Source of the DNA: Cotesia glomerata
Taxonomy: Eukaryota; Arthropoda; Insecta; Hymenoptera; Braconidae
Length of the DNA: 64,000 bases
Direction of reading: 5' to 3'
Assembly: GCF_020080835.1 (NCBI RefSeq)
Contig: NC_058163.1
Coordinates: 18,999,904 to 19,063,903 of the forward strand
A program made the translations under genes and the position numbers. The notes under the pieces are model-generated. The model ran no database searches, had not been told where the DNA came from, and saw only the letters and a list, made by a program, of their open reading frames with translations. Positions 35,383 through 46,351 of the stretch are shown here, one piece after another. Within the stretch, counting starts at the first letter, position 1, and every line of letters begins with the position of its first letter.

Positions 35383-36833
35383 TCCGGAAAGGACGATCAA
35401 CGCTGGATGCGATCAACCTGGTAGTCGATACAGCTAAGGAGGCAATCGCTGGAAAGAGATGGGAACGTGGCAGAAAGAAGTATTGTTTAGTGGCTGCCTT
35501 GGACATAAAAAATGCCTTCAATTCCGCTAACTGGGACTGCATCATGCGAGCTCTCGAAGATAAAGATGTGCCAGGATACCTGCGCAGAATGGTAGCAAAC
35601 TATTTTACAGATAGAGTCCTCAAATATGACACGAAAAACGGTCCAAGGGAGTACGAAATAACCGGAGGAGTGCCACAGGGCTCGGTTTTGGGTCCTTTGC
35701 TGTGGAACATCATGTATGATGGTCTCCTGAGAGTTGCATTACCATCAGAGGTGAAACTTGTTGCATATGCCGATGATGTAGCGGTAGTGATTGTCGCGAA
35801 ACACTTGGAAGAGATCAATCTGGCTTTCGATATCACATTTAGCCGGATTAACCTATGGATGGAGATGATAAAGTTGGAGTTAGCCAAGCACAAAACTGAA
35901 GCTGTGCTCATCACCAGCAGAAAGATCGTAGAAAACATCAAGCTGAATGTCGGCGAGCAGAAGATCGCATCGCAACCATTTATCCGATATCTGGGGGTGA
36001 CGCTGGATGCCCGACTGAACTTTAAGCAACAGGTCGAACACGTAAGTGCTAAAGCATCAGCGGTGGTAACTAGTCTATCAAGACTAATGCCGAATGTTGG
36101 AGGCCCGAAGCAGAGCAGGAGACTATTGCTGTCGTCAGTAGTCACATCAGTGCTCACATATGGAATATCCGTTTGGGCAGACGCGCTGGAGACCCAAGAA
36201 TCATGGAGGAAAGCCGGACCGGTCTACCGATTAAGTGTACTGAGAGTTGCAAGCGCCTCCCGCACAATATCCGAGGAGGCAGTGTGCGTCATTTCTGGAA
36301 CTCTGCCTCTTAGAGTCCTAGCTGAGGAAAGACGGAACCTATACCACCGAAAGAGGTCATCTACACTGAGCGCTGAAGAACTGAGAACTGAAGAGCGACA
36401 ACATAGTATAGCAAGATGGCAACAACTATGGGATGCTGCGGAGAAGGGAAGATGGACTCATCGACTTATACCAAGGATTGACGTTTGGCTTAACCGGAAT
36501 CACGGCGAGGCCAACTACTATCTGACCTAGATGTTGTCAGGACACGGCTGTTTCCGGGAGTACCTTCATCGCTTTAAGCACGATAATTCCCCAGAGTGTC
36601 CGTCTTGCCCAAGAGTTGCTGAAAATGCGGAGCACGTTTTCTTTGAGTGCCCTCGTTTTAACCCACAGCGTGATGAGTTAGAGAAGATCCTGAACAAGAA
36701 AATCACACCAGAGTCAATAGTAGAAGAAATGCTGTCATCCGAAGCTGCCTGGAACGCCACAAGCACGTTTACCACCGAAGTGCTTACAGAGCTGCGTTCC
36801 ATTGAAAGAAAAAAGGCAAATGACAGAAACTAG
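35379..36833 (+). pseudogene. R1-clade non-LTR reverse transcriptase, 5'-truncated, with internal stop
   Basis: The first 383 codons contain, in order, FRKGRSTLDA (residues 2-11), the polymerase A motif LVAALDIKNAFNSANW (37-52), the B motif GGVPQGSVLGPLLWNIMYDG (96-115), the catalytic YADD (130-133), and YLGVTLD (204-210). A TAG at 36528-36530 then interrupts the frame, and the same frame continues for 100 codons. That part has the C-terminal zinc-knuckle-like CPSCPRVAENAEHVFFEC (Cys-X2-Cys-X8-His-X4-Cys) usual in this clade. ORF1, the endonuclease and the N-terminal part of the polymerase are absent, because the frame starts abruptly at the microsatellite. The ATG is accidental. Codon use and GC are clearly higher than in the surroundings. 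The element is dead on arrival (5' truncation) plus at least one nonsense change. The clade call is from the RT block and the zinc knuckle. Confidence 0.93.
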
Positions 36834-37090
36834 AAGGAAGGAAAAATAACACCTTAGCCACCAGAAGGAATAGCAGTAGCTAGATCCTCCCCTCACGAAG
36901 TAATGCCTGACGGCGGTTTCCATGAGGGATTAGAGGAAAGAAGAAAAGGGGTTTAGGGTTTAGTGGGTAGGGGCGTTAGCGTCGAGTTGTAGTATGACGC
37001 TGCGTCGAGTCGCCACATATCCAGGCCGAACAGCTATGCCTGAAATCCGTAAAAGGGATTCCCCCCCCCCTAAGTTTAAAAAAAAAAAAA
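36834..37090 (+). mobile_element. 3' untranslated region and poly-A tail of the R1-like element
   Basis: GC-richer sequence continues after the stop at 36833 to an A-run (about 37078-37090). The next bases are ACACACACAC and then ATCCATACATACATACATAC, i.e. the (AC)n/(ACAY)n target. Confidence 0.85.
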
Positions 37091-37275
37091 ACACACACAC
37101 ATCCATACATACATACATACAGACATACGGGACATCATCGCGAAAACATTCAGGGAAGCTTCCTAGGACCTCAAAACGTCAAGATCTGATGAGAACTCGA
37201 TTTTCGAAAAACGGGGTAAAACCAATAACTTTCCGATTTTTGAAAATTTTCAATTTTCTTAGCGGGAAGTTAAAA

Positions 37276-38740
37276 ATACATACGACACGAAACATCAACA
37301 ACAAATATAACCTATACAATCAGACAGGCAAAGCAAAACATACTATATGTGAATCGCCGGTAACTCGCATGCGCATGCGTGTAGGGCACGCATAATTTAC
37401 TCCACTTTGATGTAAAATCTACATCACGGTGATACAATGTTTGTATCACCTCAATCCAAAACTAACACCACTCGTACGATTGGATTTTTATATCATTTTT
37501 AGTGCAACTTTTAAATCATTTTTTTTTTCGGGTAATATTCAAAAAATGTATTCCTTTGGTTCGATATTTTTTATTTTTGTGTACGATATCAATTTTTTTT
37601 TTTTTTTCAAGTGTATTAATTTGTTTCGGAAATTAATATAAAATATTTTCTAAATATTAATTTTTTCTGGGCATAAAAGTCCACCCCGACGTCTGAATTT
37701 TTTCCCTTCACGTGTCTGGTGAGTGAGGGTGTTAGTATACTATTTGCAGTTAAACAATATTACGTAGTAAAATTTATGACCACCACCTTGCTCGACCCCT
37801 TAAATATATATGTATACCTATACATATACATTTATTCTATACCTATACTTTCGTGTAGCCCCTATTGCACAGAGGGCTGCAGGAGTAAATACGAGAAAAA
37901 AATATTAACGAACGTTTCCGCGAGATATGAAAAATATGCCCGTTATAGCTGGATCTTGTGCGAAACTGCCTCTGTTGATTTTATTTTTTTATTATTCTTT
38001 TTTTTAATACATTTATAGTCACAGATGGATCCCACGACTCTGCTCTGGTAAAACTTTTTTCCGTTAGCATGAATTCAGTTTCAATATTGGTGTGAATGTA
38101 TCACTTTAACTTGCTTTTATTTTTCTCAGTAAAAAGTTTTAACTCGTTGTAATATTTCAGACTATCAAAAGAATATGAGTGCAGCACAATCATAAGATTC
38201 TTATATTTTGATGGATAAACTGTTTCCATAAAATATTATTAAAAAATCTCCACCGTTTACGTATTCGTTCAATCAATCGGTTTACGTTTATTAAATAACA
38301 TTATCATTTTAATTATTACAAGGTCATTTGATAATTATAATTGACATTCAAGCAAACTAAATGTTCTCGAAGATTTGGAATAAAAATTGCAATTAAAGCT
38401 TAAATCAATTTGCTTGTCATTAATAAATTAATTAATATTGTTCTGTTTTCATTAAAATGAATTTTTTTTATCGAATTGATACTTTATTCAATTGATTGAT
38501 ACTAGAGTATAGTATTGTGTAGCTGGCTAACCACCGGCAATACAGTCTTTAATTGTTTTTTTTTTTTTTTTTTTTATGATTCACACATCGGAATGAAAGA
38601 GGGCGTTTAATTTAAACAACTGCGAAAGTCCTGGCACTAGTAATTACCTCATTATTGAAATCATTTTCTTAATTTATTCTTGTAGTGTACAGTAGATAAC
38701 TATTTTTTTTTTAATGGATGCTATCGAATCTCATTTTTTA
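37276..38740. other. AT-rich stretch, no gene recognised
   Basis: A GGTGATACAA...TTGTATCACC palindrome (37425-37450) matches words at 29530-29620. GCATGCGCATGCG occurs at 37367-37380. A 99-codon frame (37719-38018) is compositionally random. Confidence 0.5.
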
Positions 38741-38749
38741 CACAAAATT

Positions 38750-40480
38750 ATTAAAAAAGTTTGAAAAATCCAAAAATGAAAAAGGCGTTATGCGCGCCTT
38801 ACAACGCTCATTTATTTTAAGAGAAAAATGAATTGTACAATTGATTTTTTACAGAAAAAAAATTTCATAATTTCTTACAAAGTATTTTCCATTTTTTTTA
38901 ATTATTCGTTCCCATTTTTCTCATCATATGCGCACGCAGTCTAAAAAAATCTAGTAATGATTGCTTGGTCTCATTTCCACTGAATTAAGCGGCGCCATAG
39001 TTTTCACGTAAGAAAAATAAAAACAGTTCTTTTTTTGCTACACGTGTATATCATAATGAATTTTAATAAAAACTCATTTTTAAAAAAACTACGTAAACTA
39101 GACTACTGATCTGAAATACAGCACCAGTTCATCGAATTCTGGAACTAATGAAGAAAACTTGGTCTCAATAAGTCAATTTTTTCGAGAGTTATCGTTGATG
39201 CATTCAAAGTCAACGTACAGATATTAGGACATCCACGAAAAATTTGTTTCAAAACTTTTTTTTTTTTTCTTTTTTTCAAATTAGGGTAAATACCCCAATA
39301 GATGGACGGTTAAACAAACTCTCGTGTTCTATTAAAAAAATAATATAGTAATATACAGATAAGTTGTGATAAAGTAAATTATATTTATGTAAAAATATAT
39401 AATTAACCAGGAAAAAATAAGTAAAACTTCGTAAAATGTTGTAGTAATTAATAAAAAAGAAAAATGTAAGAAAAAGTTCAAAACCCTAGTAAATGGACAA
39501 AATCTCCATGGACAGTTAATACCAATAGATAAACACTACTTACAAGTGATATTTTCAATTCATTATTTATATCAGAAATAATCAATTTATTAATTTTTTC
39601 CACTAAAAAATAAAGCTTGATAAAATTAAAGAGAAAAGATGATGAATCGGATGGTAATTTTCAAAATACATCATAAAGTAATTTTATTATTTTTGAACAC
39701 GTGATGCTTCTCATGCAAAGCAACATATAAAATATATTAATATAAAGAATACTAATAATTAATAAATAATCAATATAAATTTATAAAACACAACGTTAAA
39801 AGCATTTTATGTTGTCTTCTTCTTCCTTTTAATAGGTCTGTTCTCTTTTACTTTTAAATTTCCTTCTCTTAATTTTCTCTTTTATTCAGCATTTTCTTTT
39901 TTCTCTTCAATTTCTTCAATAATCATAATAATGCTTTCATTTCAGTACATGTCTGTTATATAAACTCAATGTCCATCTATTGGATAGAGGTCAGAAAAGT
40001 GTCACCAATAGATGGACACTAAATTTTATTATTATTTTTCGTTTTTATCATTAAAATATTATATTTATAGCTTTGTTAGTGACATATAAGCGTAATCAAA
40101 TGTACAAATCTTACTTTTTTTATTATTTTTAATAGTAATAACAAACAACGTCCACCAGCTATCTGTCGCATGCTTACTAGTGGTGGCGCTCTCAGAGCAA
40201 AACCTCGAGACGTCCAATTTAAATAATTTTTTTAAACTATTATTTTAAATCAAAAGTTAAAAAAAAAATTACTTTTCGCTCTCAGAACTATATGTAGACA
40301 TAAGAAAACATAACGACTTAAGATTGTTATTCTTAAAACTAATGTAATTGCTTCTGGAAATAATATTTGTCCATCTATTGGGGTATTTACCCTAGCAACA
40401 TAAAATAATTTTTGGAAAGTATAATATGGTTTAAGTAATTTAAGTGTTTTTTCGATGTACATCTACTCATATTATTGTAT
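38750..40480. repeat. Dispersed repeat A, copy 1, split by an insertion
   Basis: About 620 bp of repeat (38750-39283 and 40393-40480) matching 51300-51900. Landmarks are CATATGCGCACGCAGTCTAA and GGCGCCATAGTTTTCACGT. The 1.1-kb element at 39284-40392 interrupts it. Confidence 0.85.
39284..40392. mobile_element. 1109-bp element, GGGTAAATACCCC ends, TA duplication proven by empty site
   Basis: A 24-bp perfect inverted repeat (39284-39307 and 40369-40392) starting GGGTAAATACCCCAATAGAT, with TA on both sides. In the second copy of the host repeat (about 51785-51800) the site reads AAAATAGCAACATG without insertion, which directly shows a TA target. The word CCAATAGATGGACA is repeated several times inside. 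No transposase frame. Confidence 0.92.
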
Positions 40481-40484
40481 TTTA

Positions 40485-41116
40485 TATATGACATAAGCGC
40501 CTAAGTCTTATAAAGATATAGATCAACCAAATTTTTTTTTCTGATATAATTTTGTCAGTAAAATAATAGCATAATGCTGCTGCGTATGAAGAACTAATTT
40601 TATTGTAAGAAATTTCAGATAAAACAAATTGTCTTAAAGAAAACTTATTTATTTCTTTGAAGAATTCCATCTCTTATTTACTATAATTATTTATAATATG
40701 TAAAACTGAGTGACCTACGATAGACACTGAAAAAATAAATGTTTCAATGAAAAAAAATTTTTTACTTTCTTTAAAATTTGTTAGTTCCACAATACTCAGT
40801 TATGTCCTTCAAGAAAATAACTCTTGAATTAAAAAACAAAAACTTGGATAAAGAGCAGAAAGTTTTCCATTCGAGAATTTTACGAGTTCAACAAAAATTT
40901 TACTATTTTTAAATAGAGTACGTATCTATGTTTGATCTAATAATTTTTTTCTCGCGAATGAAAATAGGCGGTAACATTGGTTTAAGATATTATCGACTTG
41001 TTTCAAGGATCCCGATAGAACCAAAGAATTATTCTGATTTATACTATACTTTCTAAATCATCAAAAAACGTCATTAATATTTTTCAAATGTTACTGTAGT
41101 AAAAAAATTGTTAATT
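40485..41116. other. AT-rich stretch without a recognised feature
   Basis: Nothing beyond short random frames. Confidence 0.6.
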
Positions 41117-41258
41117 TCCCGCTAAGAAAATCGAAGATTTTCGAAAATCGGGAAGTTATTGGTTTTATCCCGTTTTGCAAAAATTGAGTTTTCATTAGAT
41201 CACAACGTTTCAAGGTCTCAGGAAGCTTCCCTGACTACCCACGCGACGGTGTCTCTAC

Positions 41259-41314
<56 letters not shown>

Positions 41315-41475
41315 ATGTATGTAAACCTCTCATTACGTTTGAACGGTTGAACCGATTTCATCGTGGTTGGTGTCATTCAAAAGAGCTTAACTAAACTAAG
41401 ATTTTGAATACAATTTGGATCGATTTGGACCAGTAGATTTTGAGAAATATAAAAAAACTAAGAAAAAAAATCTGG
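41117..41475 (+). repeat. (TG)n-bearing repeat family, copy 3 (first half)
   Basis: TTCCCGCTAAGAAAATCGAA, TCAGGAAGCTTCCCTGACTA, (TG)n (41261-41312), and TGTAAACCTCTCATTACGTT. It stops at ATCTGGAAAACGGTTGACCC, where it meets copy 4 in opposite orientation. Confidence 0.85.
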
Positions 41476-42291
41476 AAAACGGTTGACCCTAAAGACCATC
41501 CCTGCAACTTCACGCTAATTCCATAAATAAACTCTTAAAATCGCACTTATGACGTTCTTGAGCTCATCGAGCTCAAAAATATAATTTATATGTTATTTCG
41601 AGCTCTCTGAGCTCATAGAGTAAGCTGTTCTAAGCTTTCGAGCTCAAAAGTCTGATAACAGTTTAATAAAACAGTATTTTTTGAATTTTCAAACTGCAAT
41701 AATTTCTGAATGAATGAATGGATTTTCACGCGGTTGGCAGTAATCCACGCAGATTTTCATAATCTATGATACACTTTTGAACACAAACTGATCGAACCGA
41801 TAATCTTAGAGAAATTTGAAAAATTCACTTTTTCCGAATTTTTTCGACAACGATAACTCACGAACCAATCAATCGATTTTCACGTTCTTGGTGGCGATCG
41901 ACATGATTTTTCTGACTCTAATAATTATTTTATTTCGTCAAAAACGATCCAAAAAGAAATGTCGAAGTTATGTGAAAAAAATACTTTTTTCGAAATTTTT
42001 CGTTTTTGATAACTCTCGAACGAATCAACCAATTTTGACGAGACTGGTAGCAATCGACGTGGTTTTTCAAACTTAAGAGCTGATAAGTTTTTAGAATTAA
42101 TCGGTGATGCCGTTTAGAAGGTATTCCAAAAAAATGATTTTTTGAAAATTTTATTTTTGAGATTTCTCAAAATCTGGCCAACCGAATCGATTTAAATTTT
42201 CACAAAATTTAATGGCAATGATACTTTTTGAATCGCCACCTATTTCGATCCGATCGGCCGATCCGTTCAAAAGTTATAAGAGGTTTACATA

Positions 42292-42367
<76 letters not shown>

Positions 42368-42518
42368 GCCGCACGGACACCATCGCGGGAATAGTTAGGG
42401 AAGCTTCCTGTGACCTTAAAACGCCGAGATCTGATGAAAACTCAATTTTCGCAAAACGGGGTAAAACCAATAACTTCCCGATTTTTGAAAATTTTCAATT
42501 TTCTTAGCGGGAAGTTAA
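41476..42518 (-). repeat. (TG)n-bearing repeat family, copy 4, complete
   Basis: Minus-strand unit from AACTTCCCGCTAAGAAAATT (42518) through (TG)n (a CA tract at 42295-42362 on the plus strand) to the GCAGGGATGG terminus. With copy 3 it forms a convergent pair, and with copy 5 a divergent pair. Confidence 0.85.
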
Positions 42519-44165
42519 AAATTTTTTCAAATGTGGTTTTTCTGGAATATTTTTTAAACGGCTCAACCGATCGATTCCAAAAACTAATCAGCTCTTAACA
42601 TCAAAAAATCACGTCGATCGCCGCCGGTCCTGTCGAAATCGGTTCATTCGTTCGTGAGTTATCGTTGACGAAAGAAAACTGAAAAAAGTGTTTTTTCAGA
42701 ATTACTCCAAAATTCCTAGTTCGATCAAACTAAACTTACAGATTCTTCATGGGGCTTAAAAAATTGCGTCGAATGCTGCCAACCACGTAAAAATCGATTC
42801 ATTTATTCAAAAGTTATTGCAGTTTGAATATTTGAAAAATTGTGTTTTATCAAACTTCTATCAGACTTTTGAGCTCGAAGAGCTCAAAAGCATAGAAAAG
42901 CTATCCCTTTAAGCTCAGAGAGCTCAAAACAACACATCATTAGTGCAATTTTAAGCACCTAGGTATGAAATTAGCGCACTGAGAAAACAGTTCATTTAAA
43001 TGAAATGAGGCTCGTTAACTATAAATAAATCTCTCATTTAAATATCACAAGAAATATTTATTTGATATAAATAAATTGATTTATTTGAGACAAATTTACA
43101 GTATATTTGAATGAAATCCAGATTTGTTTATAGTTAACAAATATTTCTTAGATGCTAACAATGATATATTTCAACCAAATCAGATTTGTTAACTGTAAAT
43201 AAATGGTATGTTTGAATATACTCAAAGCAATGATTTTTAGTTTTAGGTTAGGAAAGTAGTAAAAGTAGACATATCGAACGTTTGGGGTTAAATGGGCACT
43301 TCTTTTGGATTTATTAATTATACTGTAATTAACAATAATACTAAAGTTAGTCGACGTTTTTAATTTTTTTATTTATTTATTACATTTGAACTAGAAAATA
43401 TTTTTTAAAAATTGCATTTATAATTTTTCAAGTTTTTTACGAATGAAGTTTTTTAATAAAAAATTTGTTTTGTAACAATTTTTTCAATAAAAAAAATTCT
43501 AAAAATTTTTAGATGTCGGCTAACTTAATTTTCATAAATTAACAGACATCTGTCAATTTTTAGGACTTTTATAATAATAAAATTTTAATTAAAAAATTCT
43601 ACGTCTGAAAATAAAAAAAAAATTGCAAGTGCAAATTTTTTTTTTAAATATGTTTTTTATTGTTGATCTGTAATAAAAATAAAAAAAATTGACAGATGTC
43701 TGCTAACTTCAGCATCATAATTATTAATGTCTATTATAGTTAACTATTCCAATACATATATTTGTCTAAGCATATATATATATTTTTTTATTTTATTTAT
43801 TTCTATAAAAATTAAACAAATACATTTGTAAAATGAGTTAATTCTCATTATTTACTTTTTACAAATCACGTCGAGAAATAACAGTGGCGACCGCAGCGGC
43901 ACCAGGCGTAATTTATTTAAAGTGAGATTTATTAATAGTTAACAAATCTTTATTTGAATGAAATAAATGAGTCGATTCAGTTAAATAAACCAAAACGAAG
44001 TAGTATTTGATTCAAAGTAATATATATTTGAATGGAAGAAATTTGTTAACAATAAGTACATATTTTTAATTTATTTCAAATAAATCTGCGCATTTGAGCC
44101 AAACAAACTGTTTTCTCAGTGCGGGAAGTTGCACGGATGGCCTTCAGGGTCTACCGTTTTTCTCA
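42519..44165 (+). repeat. (TG)n-bearing repeat family, copy 5 (second half), split by a 1.1-kb insertion
   Basis: Starts within the interior (AAACGGCTCAACCGATCGAT) and ends CGGGAAGTTGCACGGATGGC at about 44125. The terminus TTAGCG^GGAAGTT is split by the element 42977-44121. Confidence 0.82.
42975..44123. mobile_element. 1145-bp element, CACTGAGAAAACAGTT ends, CG duplication
   Basis: A perfect 16-bp inverted repeat (42977-42992 and 44106-44121). The flanks read TTAGCG and CGGGAAG, while uninterrupted family copies read TTAGCGGGAAG, so the duplicated target is CG and not TA. Both arms carry TTATTTGAATGAAAT-type and GTTAACTATAAATAAAT words. Confidence 0.88.
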
Positions 44166-45289
44166 TTTTTTAAATAATTGTCATGACAAAATTAAATCTT
44201 TTTCACGTTAGTTTTTTATGTACTTGTCATATTAATATCTCACAATCAATCATTAAAATCTTTTTTTAAATATACAATGTTTTCAAGACCGTACTCTGAA
44301 AGAAATTTTCGTGGGGTAATCGTGGGACGAATGGCATGTCCTAATCATTTGTCAGTTAGTGAGATAATTTTTAACTTTTTTTCGACAAATTTTACCGTAT
44401 TAGTCTACTGCGAAATTTTATTAGGTTTTCGGTAAATTTTATGAAGTCTACCAAAAATAAATGAATTTTTTCGTAATTTTTATTTCAAAAATGGTAATTA
44501 ATAAAAGGGCCGCATTATGTCCTACGATTACAGTGAATTTAACGACAATTTTTAAAGAAAATTTCTTTCAGTGTACCCGGTTTACGATAACCCAAATAAA
44601 ATTTTAGCAGTTTTCAACATTACTTTTAAATTCAGAACTTATAACTTAGCGAATATAAATCAACAAAAAATTCTGCTTCAACTCGCTCTATCCCAGAAAG
44701 ATCAGTGTTCCTAATATGAGAACCAAAAACTAAACTCTACCTCAAAAAATTTTTCAAATACATGTCCTTTCATCCTTAACCCTTCAATTTAGATAATATT
44801 ATTATTAATAATTTTTCATGGAAGTAGCGATAACTTAAATTTGTTGTTGTCCTGAAACTTGACGTTTGATCTTGCGTACTACGTTTATAACTTATATTTA
44901 CCTTGATCGAATCACTATGTAGAAATTTGCTATTACCAAGTCGTAGACTGATAGCCAGTTTAAAGTGAGGGGGTAGCCATCCACCAACAAGGGTCGCCAG
45001 AAAACGACCTAGTCGCTATGACTTGGACGAGAGGGAACTACGGTCTCTCTTTGTACCTTAAATTTAATTACTCCAACTATCTTCATTCTCCGACCGGAAC
45101 TTAACATTGTTATCGTCAAGCATGCCTCACTAAATAACATCACTCCACATTTTTATTTTTTTTTTTACTTTTCCCATATTACATCCTACCAAAATTTACC
45201 ATCTGTTTTCCAAGCTTTAAACCCAAAAATTGCAAATTTTTCTACTTTCGTCAAATTAGAAGAAAAAAATCCTATTTTTTTTTTTTTTT
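44166..45289. other. Stretch without a recognised feature, GC-richer near 44930-45130
   Basis: The block near 44940-45060 (GGGTCGCCAGAAAACGACCT...) is non-repetitive and could be untranslated exon or regulatory DNA of the gene to the right. A CACTGAAAGAAATTTT-type MITE end pair lies near 44295 and 44575. Poly-T at 45272-45296. Confidence 0.45.
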
Positions 45290-45296
45290 TTTTTTT

Positions 45297-45775
45297 AAAC
45301 AAATAAAAAAAAACAAAGTAGCGATATCGCGAATTTGTTGAACGAGAGGCGTCTGGGGGCGGTCGTTTGTTGGGGCGGAGTCTCTCCCCGCGTCGGTGCA
45401 CGTTGAGCAAAGAAGAAAGGGAACGGATTGAGGCGGGGGGTACTGAGCCAGAACCGCTTGTCCGCGCGGCGTTCGGCGGTTCCGAGCCGCGAGTAGTAAA
45501 CGTTACACTCTCTCATTCTCTCACATTGTTTATCTCTCTCTTACACAGGTAGTAAAGCACGCTTGCGCGCTCTCTTTTAGTGTCCCGCGTTTATCAGAAC
45601 CCCACCATCATATATATTGTAATAGACTGGCGGCGCAACGCTATCGCGGATAACCACGCGCGCGGGCCGCTCTCAGTTGCGACGCGCTCGTCACGCGGCT
45701 TACATCGTATACGTCGTCCTCGCGCGGTTATATTTTTTAGTTGCATAGATATTAATAATAATAACTAATTAAAAT
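45297..45775 (+). promoter_or_regulatory. CpG-rich block, probable promoter or 5' untranslated exon of the bab-like gene
   Basis: The most CpG-rich part of the window (GGGGGCGGTCGTTTG, CCCCGCGTCGGTGCACG, GCGACGCGCTCGTCACGCGG), set in AT-rich DNA 0.6-1.0 kb upstream of the start codon. A TCAGTT initiator-like word lies at 45673. A pyrimidine tract with TTACACAG at 45541-45548 could be a splice acceptor. The transcription start cannot be fixed from sequence alone. Confidence 0.5.
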
Positions 45776-46351
45776 AGGTATAATTTATACAACAAAAATT
45801 TTTTTCTGCCGGAAAAAACACTCGAAATGGGTAAAAAAAAATTCACTTTTGTTTAAAGTTATTTATTGCGCGCGGGTGTTGATAAAAACGTTAATCGTGA
45901 TTATTCCCAATAAACTAATTATTATTTAAAATTAATAACATTAACAAAAGAAGTGTTATAAATAATTTATTATAATTATTAATAGCCGAAGTGTCATCAA
46001 GGTGGTTTACCATTTTAATTTTTCATTAGGAGTTATTATTAACCGCGTGTTATTTATCAAGTGACATGTGTGGTAACGTCAAAACAGTTTATAAAACTGT
46101 CATAAAAAATAAATTATTGTAAATTGTTATTTATTCTAAACATGATTATCCTGAATGGTGGATCATTTTTTGACTAGTGTAATCACAAAATTAGCATGAA
46201 CCAAATATTGTAAACAAATGTGTGGTGTATCTGTTGCAGATAATTCTTCCAAGTCTATGATTGGTTTGACAGGACCCGCTAGTAGCAACAAAGACAAACA
46301 AAAACAAATAAACTAGTGTCAATATTTAAATAGATATCTATATTAGCCAGA
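45776..46351 (+). other. Presumed 5' leader of the bab-like exon
   Basis: AT-rich. An in-frame TAG at 46331-46333 bounds the coding frame. CTGTTGCAG at 46231-46239 could be a splice acceptor opening the coding exon; its pyrimidine tract is weak. Confidence 0.4.

Larger units (their letters stand above)
32020..37275 (-). repeat. (TG)n-bearing repeat family, copy 2, split by a nest and by a retrotransposon
   Basis: Read on the minus strand it starts AACTTCCCGCTAAGAAAATT at 37275, passes CCTAGGAAGCTTCCCTGAAT and the microsatellite (now CA on the plus strand), and ends with AGGGAAGTTGCAGGGATGGC at about 32025. It is cut at 37076/35379 by the R1-like element and at about 35141/32452 by a four-layer stack of DNA elements. 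The repeat is thus the oldest layer here. Confidence 0.85.

Noticed and set aside
35600..36157. 185-codon ORF on the minus strand
   Set aside because: It is the antisense shadow of the reverse-transcriptase frame.
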